Source: Telopea speciosissima (lineage: Eukaryota; Streptophyta; Magnoliopsida; Proteales; Proteaceae). Taken from it: a DNA stretch of 64,000 nt. The DNA is taken from NCBI RefSeq assembly GCF_018873765.1, contig NC_057921.1:67073557-67137556 (forward strand), read 5' to 3'. The stretch's first letter is position 1. Each line of letters starts with the position of its first letter. The notes beneath the pieces are model-generated. The model saw only the letters and a program-made list of their open reading frames with translations, had not been told where the DNA came from and searched no databases. The translations under genes and the position numbers were made by a program. Positions 57,704-64,000 of the stretch are shown here, piece after piece.

Positions 57704-58019
57704 GGAAACATGATATTAGTGTATACTTGTTTGATAGGGAGGCTTTGTAAAGTTTGCCTCTTTGTAATCCTCTGTTTTGTCGTAATTAAGTAAAATATAG
57801 TATATGAGACTCATATGAATGGTTTTACTGGGTTTATCAGCTTTATCATAACTTGTTGGATGCATTAAAGTTGGGAAAGAATGGAGTATTAAACGAGGAA
57901 AAGATGTTACTATAGACATGAAGGGTAGAGTAGAAAGATCGAGTTCTTGCAGAGTTGCAGAAGTCATTCCATAGAGCATGTAGAGAGGAAGGGAGCACAC
58001 CCGCATCCTGAATAGATAA

Positions 58020-58390
58020 GATAGATAATCTCTTCTTTCTCCGACTGACCTGCCGTAATGAGTAAATCGATAAAGAGGGAGCGGAGCTGACTGCTTGCGT
58101 GCGATCGTCTTATTCTTATCAACCTAATTCAAAAGGGAATCCAGTAACTAAAGGAGCTGAGCGAATCTGCCCTAAGTTCTAGACTTCCAAGGAAGGAACC
58201 AAGAAAGGGCAGACTATTGAATGTACGAGCTTGAGTTATCCTGGTAAGTTCCTTGCTGAAAGCAGGAACTGGGAAAAGGCAGACTACTCTATGAACGGAT
58301 AACATGCCCCCTATACATAGTGTGCTTTGCTTCAAGTTCAGTTTGTTGTGCCCCAAGTTGGGAGGAAGAGAGAGTGCTAATTGAATTGAG
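58020..58390. other. Possible organelle-derived segment
   Basis: This stretch has balanced base composition, few A/T runs and words such as CTTGCTGAAAGCAGGAACTG and GAAAGGGCAGACTA, a style common in plant mitochondrial spacers. It contains no organelle gene that I recognise, so this is an impression only. Confidence 0.2.
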
Positions 58391-58450
58391 TTGCGGATCT
58401 ATGGTACTGATCACTGTTTTGGGAATCATTACTCCTGAATAGGCCGATTC

Positions 58451-58473
58451 TTTTCTTTTTTTTTTTGGTAGAA
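58451..58473 (-). mobile_element. Tiny poly(T) retro-insertion, 23 bp
   Basis: A T-rich run ending GGTAGAA is flanked by exact 15-bp copies of TGAATAGGCCGATTC (58436-58450 and 58474-58488). It is the clearest case of this insertion type in the window. Confidence 0.8.
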
Positions 58474-59616
58474 TGAATAGGCCGATTCATAGTATCAATT
58501 GTGACTGATATAGATTGACCCGATACATACGAAACTATTATACATAAGAATGTGGTATTCTTTTTATGAAAATTTCTTCTGAAATAGGTACCAACAGCCT
58601 GATATGTATCGATATTGCCGTGAAATAAATCGATGTTTTACTGATTGTTTCTCCCTCCCAATCAATCAAGGATTGAGAGCTACTATTATAAAGATAAGGT
58701 CACAAATTAATGTGTTTGGTTGTATCAATTTATTTATGTATTTTATAATGTGCGTTTGGTCGGTAGCACAGTATGAGCATAAGAGCATTGCTTCTAGAGG
58801 TGAGCATAGCCATAACAGCAAAAAAAAAACAGACCCAACAACTCTCTATTTCTCACACCAAGACCAAAGGAGGAAAAGAAACAATCACTGGTAGGATTTT
58901 TGCCACGCACAGATGTGTTGGTTACCCATAGAGAACTAACTACACATCTGTTGCAGTGTCGTTTTCATGGCAGCTGTGAAGGTTGAAGGTGGACATTGAG
59001 TAACCAAATCACCTCTCTCATATTCGTTGACTGCATAGATCACTTTTCCATCTACTACAAAAATTTATAAGAGCACGGCCTTACCTCACGAGCCTGTTAG
59101 AATTGAGATTTATGTCAAGAAGCTGGCTGGCATATGAGACTACAGTCCATGCTTCTGCCCTTGAATCGGAGGAAGCTCTAAGCTCAGTTGCCAAGTTCCA
59201 CAATTCCGTACTGTAGAGACCTTGAAGTGACGATGGTTTCATGCAGTTCCCTGAGGTCTAAGAATTTAGAATCATTGGTATCATCCACAGCCACACTCCA
59301 ACAAGAAAAACATATTTCACGACATAAAATTGGTGATCATTTTAAGTTAAAGAAACTCCAGTACCCTCCAGAGAATGGAAAGTCAGGAAAATATTTTTAA
59401 TATACATTAGAACTAAAATACCCAACAATCAATTGCCATGGAAATAAATTAATACCATTCTTTCCAGAAGAACAAAAATTAATAACAATGTGAAATTATT
59501 AACTCAGCAGCAGATGAAGATAAATTGAGTGTTGACTGTCCAACAAAAATTACTATTAACAAAATCATACAAAACTGAGGCAGGCAATGAAAAATATCCT
59601 AGACTTTTCTAACCTC

Positions 59617-62600
59617 TCATTGAACATACGGTGGATCACTGAAGGCCCATTCAATGACTTGCTCATACTGAGTGGCGGCTTTGTCCCAGGTGTAGTCCTT
59701 CTTCATGCCTCTCTTCATCAATCCCTCCCAAGGAGACTTGTGTTCTCTGTATGTCCCAACGGCAAGCTTCAGGGCCTGTCAATCACCATGTGCATATGTC
59801 AGTAAGTCTTGTTTTAAACCTCAGTAAGAAACGTTTACATGGGATAGTCAGAAAAGTTAACAGCATGCAATGAGTAATGTAATTATGGAGTTTCTTCTAA
59901 GAGGGAACTTCTTACTGAATGGACCCAATAATTACACTACCACCTCTCACTCTAAAACCATTTCAATGGGGTTAAATGTTAAAGATCTTTTAGTTGACCC
60001 ATCAGAATAAGGGACAATTAAAATGCAAAACTAGTCCTTGTTTCTACAATAACAAACTAATCAACAATTCTTCAGATGTATATTGTCGACATGACACAGA
60101 AATCACTAGTTGAAACGCTAAGATGGAAGTGATGTATCATACAGTAAAAAAGAGAGTGATATTTCATTCCCTTCTACCTCACTTGTTCCCTCCCCCCCAA
60201 CCCCACGAAAAAAAAAAAATACTGGGGCATCCTTCGTTCTAGCCATAAAGACTAGGAGTCCCCAATTTTCATCATGCTTCCAATCCATGCTGTAGTATGA
60301 TTGTATCCAGCTTAGGATTAATATCATGTATTGAATCTATATTTCTGAGGCATGCCTAGACAGAGATGTTTTATTGTAAACATCAACTCAGCCTTACCCC
60401 AACTTAATGGAGTCGGCTACATGGATCCTAGTAGAAACAAATTATAAAAAAGTAAAGGAAGGAGAACTCAACAATGACACAAACTCTAGGGCATCGACCC
60501 AACTTAGCAACGATCCGCATCTTAACTCTTAAACATTCTGCTCTTGACCTCGAGAAAGGCATGTATTACAACACAGCGTCCCAACATCATAGCCCAACTA
60601 AATGGGATCGGTCACGTGGATCTTCGCTCTCCAATAAGCTCTATTTGAAGTCATAGAGGGAACAAGGCCTAAGCTAAGCATGTCTTTCTTCACCACTTCT
60701 CCTATGGTTATCTTAGGCCTGCCTCTAGCTCTTTTGATTCCCTCAATCTGGATCAGGTCGCTACTTAGAACTGGGGCATCCTTCGCCTTTGAACATGGCC
60801 ATGCCACATCAAACGACTCTCTCTAAGTTTATCATGATTCGGAGCTACTCCCAGCCCAGCTCTAATATGGTCATTCCTTACGCTGTTTTATTTTAAAATA
60901 ATTTTTTTTTTCAGGATTACTTTTTCAATGGATTTAAAACTTATTGAAAGTTCCCCCCTCCTCTTTCTTTGTAAAACAGCTCTTCATCCGGTCATTGTCG
61001 AAGACCTGTTACAAGGAGTCAAAGTAGTTCATTGGAAGAAGTGCAGTGAAATAGAATGTCAACCCCTTTCAAAATTTTGCGATCCTTACAGGATCCTGTT
61101 GTTATTCAATGGTCATTCCAATTCTATTTGTACTTGGTTTGTTGCTTTCATAGTAAGAAGTTAAAACACTTGAAGCATCTTTAAAGGGATCTTTTAGTAG
61201 TTGAGTAAGATTAAACCCCTGTTTTGGAAAGAAAAATAAGACTTGAACTTACCGCCAACATACTCTCCTTTGACAATGGAGAAAAGGCCCACCTGTCAAA
61301 GCATTCAAGACAATCGTTATGAATAGGGCGATATCTCGAGTGCTCCAACTAAGAATTTTCACAGAAGAGAAAATTTTACCAAATATATAAAACCTACTTA
61401 AACATATAGGTCTAGCATCAGGGAAAATACCCATGAAAAATTCTGACACAGACTACATAATAAAATAAAGAAAAAGTGGAAAAAACAAGCAAGGAGAAAA
61501 TTAAGGGGGGGGGGAATAAAGTTTCCAGTCATTGGATATTACTTTTGGACAGCAATAAAACTTGATATGTAATTTTCTTTTATCAAATGTAAGATGGTTT
61601 GGACATTCCATCCAGTGCAAGTTCTGCTGTCTGTTGCCAGGGGCTGAGCAATCCAGATCAACAAACAAGTGGAGCATGATTTAAGTCACAATTTTGATGG
61701 CCTATGCATCCAATTGAGAATTACTTTCCCCAAAAGACACTGTCTACAATTTTAACGCTTCTATGGTGTCTAACTATTAACTTCAGATGTTTTTTGAGGG
61801 TATTCCAAACTTTTTCCAAAGAGAAAGTTGTGTTTCCTTCTCGATTATAACCCCATGGTTGCTTGTCTATATGTAATAAGGAAAGAAGAAACTGCCAGCC
61901 ATTTCCAGAGCCTTGAGACAATGCATAGGAAACAAACTTCAAAAAATGGAAGCAAGAGGTAACTACCTAGTCTGATTTCCTTTATCGGAATCTCACCCTT
62001 AGGATCCTTCGAAGTAATTGAAGAAGTTACATCTTAAGTTTTTATGCCATTCTAAGTTTAACATAGTCAAAAAGTTGTATAAGTATCTAAAGATATCATA
62101 ATTCTGAATTGGTAACTAGCAGTTTATGGTAGAGAATATGTCAAAACCAAGTGTTTTAGAACAGACTACATACCCGGTACCCTGACCACTGCCTTCTTCA
62201 GCATATGGGTTAAAATTCTCCACCGTATCCTGTAATAAGAAAGAGAAAAAGCAAAGAGATTTCTCATATGTATGACCTGTACAAATGATTCGGGCATTAT
62301 GGTTCCTTGAAAGTTGACTCACTTTAAGCCCTCCAGTGCAATGCACGACAGGAACAGTTCCATATCTCATAGCATATAGCTGATTCAGTCCACACGGCTC
62401 AAATCTGGATGGCATCAATAATATGTCGCAGCTGTGCATTTTCAAGAGTCGAGACATTGTTGTTATCAGTAAGTTAAGAAGTCACTTATCATAAAAGTTA
62501 CAAAAAACATTTCAGATATTAAATTCCATACCCTGCAGTTATTCTATGCGATACGGGGATACTAAATCCAACCCAGCCCCGGAACTTGTCTTTATAAGAA

Positions 62601-63389
62601 GATTCCAGTGCTCTCATCCAATTCTCAAACAGTAGGTCCCCTGACCCAAGCATAATCTGAAATGGATAAGATAGCTCACATTAGTTATCTCCTAGTTAAG
62701 GGTTAAAAAAAAACACTGGTTGAGTATTCTGGAGATAGCTAGAAAGTAGAAACCCAAATCTTTCTGGCAGATGGCTATTTAATTTATATAATAAATTCTT
62801 TAGGCGTAGGGATTTACATGTTTGTTAACCATTAAAGCAGAAGATTATAGTTCATAAGGGCATATTCTCAAAATAAGTTGGATTTGTGGTGACATGACCA
62901 GAGTATCTTAAGAACATTAAACAAGACAACAAGAGGATAAAAGAAGACTGACTTACAAATTGGATGTCATCTTGCATAAGCTCTGGAATTGCTGAGAGAA
63001 TAAGGTCAATGCCTTTTTGGAAGTCCAGTCTCCCAATGAACCCAATCTAAGAAATCCACCCCAAGTTCAATTATAAAATAAGAAGAGGGGGGGAGGAGGG
63101 TATCCAAATTTTACCAATGCACAATTAAGGATTCACATCTCACCACTGGACAATCAGGTCGTACAGCAAGGCCTAACTCCTCCTGCAAAGCAGTCTTACA
63201 TTGAACCTGCATTTTGAATCCACTTAGTTCACAACCAACACGTTTAGACTGATGCTAACATGACTAAAAGACAAATGGCTAGTAGAGTTTGAGCCACCTT
63301 TCCAGAGAGGTCATCAATAGAGTAATGGAAAGGAATATGTTCATCTGAAGCTGGGTTCCACTCAGCAACATCAATACCATTAACAATTC
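59617..63389 (-). CDS. SS1: Starch synthase I, C-terminal eight exons (5' part outside window)
   Basis: A plastid GT5 glucosyltransferase that extends short amylopectin chains from ADP-glucose. Exons in transcript order: 63389-63298, 63206-63144, 63046-62957, 62656-62532, 62431-62323, 62229-62174, 61292-61253, 59775-59617 (stop). Phases join to about 244 residues of a protein usually near 640. Visible motifs: [76 protein letters not shown] and the CTGGL variant of the C-terminal STGGL motif, then [12 protein letters not shown] and QGTGWAF, which single out SSI from SSII and GBSS. The C-terminus is [20 protein letters not shown]. The N-terminal KTGGL domain, transit peptide and preceding exon are not found before 64000. 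The last intron (59776-61252) contains an RTE LINE fragment. Confidence 0.95.
60381..60883 (-). mobile_element. 5'-truncated RTE LINE in the last intron of starch synthase I
   Basis: The plus strand starts CATCAACTCAGCCTTACCCC, the reverse complement of an RTE 3' end. On the minus strand, the frame at 60598-60807 reads [20 protein letters not shown] and [14 protein letters not shown], matching the C-terminus of RTE reverse-transcriptase proteins. TGTTTTATTGTAAA (60367-60380) and TGTTTTATTTTAAA (60884-60897) form a 14-bp duplication with one mismatch. A further RTE-like piece with CTGGGGCATCCTTCG may lie at 60220-60300. Confidence 0.85.
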
Positions 63390-64000
63390 CTGGTTGTAAT
63401 GAAAATTCAATTAAAAAAATAAAATAAAGACTGAAGATCCCAAGCTTTTTCACTTTTTTGGTGTCAAAATTCTGAAACAAAAGCATTACAGGATCTAAAG
63501 CACATGTAAGATAGTCATGGGCACCTCATAAACTTTCATGCATGGATCAACCACAGAAAACCCAAGATTCACATTACTCTAAAAGATGCTTAAATTATTA
63601 GCTAGCCCATATAGTACTGATATTATTTATCTATCCGAGTACTCATGTATGCATGGCCAAATCTATACAATTTATAGAATAAGGGTCCATTTTAGATTCT
63701 TATAAAATTTAAGTGGTTATTCGTAATTAACACAGGGTATATGCTTTTAATTTAGTTACACTGAGATGTCGTCATCATATGTGCACTATACAAGACAAGG
63801 GGGTAATAATGAGTTGACATCATCATACGGTAGAGTATACCATCTACACCCCCTACAGGACAGACAAAGCGGACCGTCCCCCATTGGACGAAGGAGTGCA
63901 AAAGCGTCATGGTCACAGTCTCAGAGTAACCAATAATGGTTACAGCAAGACCCTTTTATGAATTAATAACAGTAAGTCAAAAGAGTGGCACAACAGATCT
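63390..64000. other. Intron of starch synthase I, running off the window
   Basis: Follows the acceptor at 63390-63391 on the minus strand. I looked for the family's preceding exon (the segment before VNGID with a YSWEI-like motif) and did not find it, so the intron is longer than 600 bp. No other feature. Confidence 0.6.

Larger units (their letters stand above)
57704..59616. other. Spacer between convergent NRP and starch synthase I genes
   Basis: No gene. 58020-58390 is different in texture from its neighbours (see next entry). The final part, just below 59617, should be the 3' untranslated region of the starch synthase gene. AT-rich DNA at 59400-59580 shows no structure. Confidence 0.45.

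Noticed and set aside
1-64000. CRISPR arrays, operons or other prokaryotic systems
   Set aside because: Spliced plant genes throughout; the tandem repeats present have no regular spacers.

Overview
This is nuclear DNA of a seed plant, most likely a woody dicot-type angiosperm. The evidence is gene content: an auxin response factor, plastid starch synthase I, a phytolongin, a TINY-like AP2/ERF factor and an Asn-rich DCD protein, in AT-rich DNA with GT-AG introns of plant type. The species cannot be fixed from the sequence alone.

Layout. 367-1147 (+): first three exons of the PP2A regulator TAP46, cut off in intron 3. 2833-6476 (-): a complete 14-exon ARF of the ARF9/11/18 type. 6.5-23.2 kb: gene-poor, AT-rich, with several small non-autonomous transposons and a 135-bp tandem duplication. 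23246-26176 (-): intronless exportin-2 (CAS/CSE1). 29479-30279 (-): single-exon phytolongin. 36013-36525 (-): single-exon DREB/ERF. 39637-50471 (+): eight-exon, about 1527-residue GON4L/YARP-like nuclear protein with two SANT/Myb-like segments. 56098-57468 (+): five-exon NRP (DCD domain) gene. 59617-63389 (-): the last eight exons of starch synthase I; its 5' part lies beyond the right edge.

The genes are ordinary housekeeping and regulatory plant genes, each with its own promoter; I see no operon-like or biosynthetic cluster. I joined exons by hand, using reading phase, GT-AG borders and family knowledge; phases agree at every junction.

The more unusual content lies between genes and in introns. 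There are many short inverted-repeat elements (about 150-340 bp), several with visible 9-bp target-site duplications as Mutator-like MITEs make. One family occurs four times, and one copy sits inside another MITE with both duplications still readable. There is an 873-bp hAT-like element with a perfect 8-bp duplication, 5'-truncated RTE LINE tails inside two introns, and three tiny poly(T) insertions of 23-28 bp with 12-15 bp duplications. I saw no CRISPR array, rRNA or tRNA gene.
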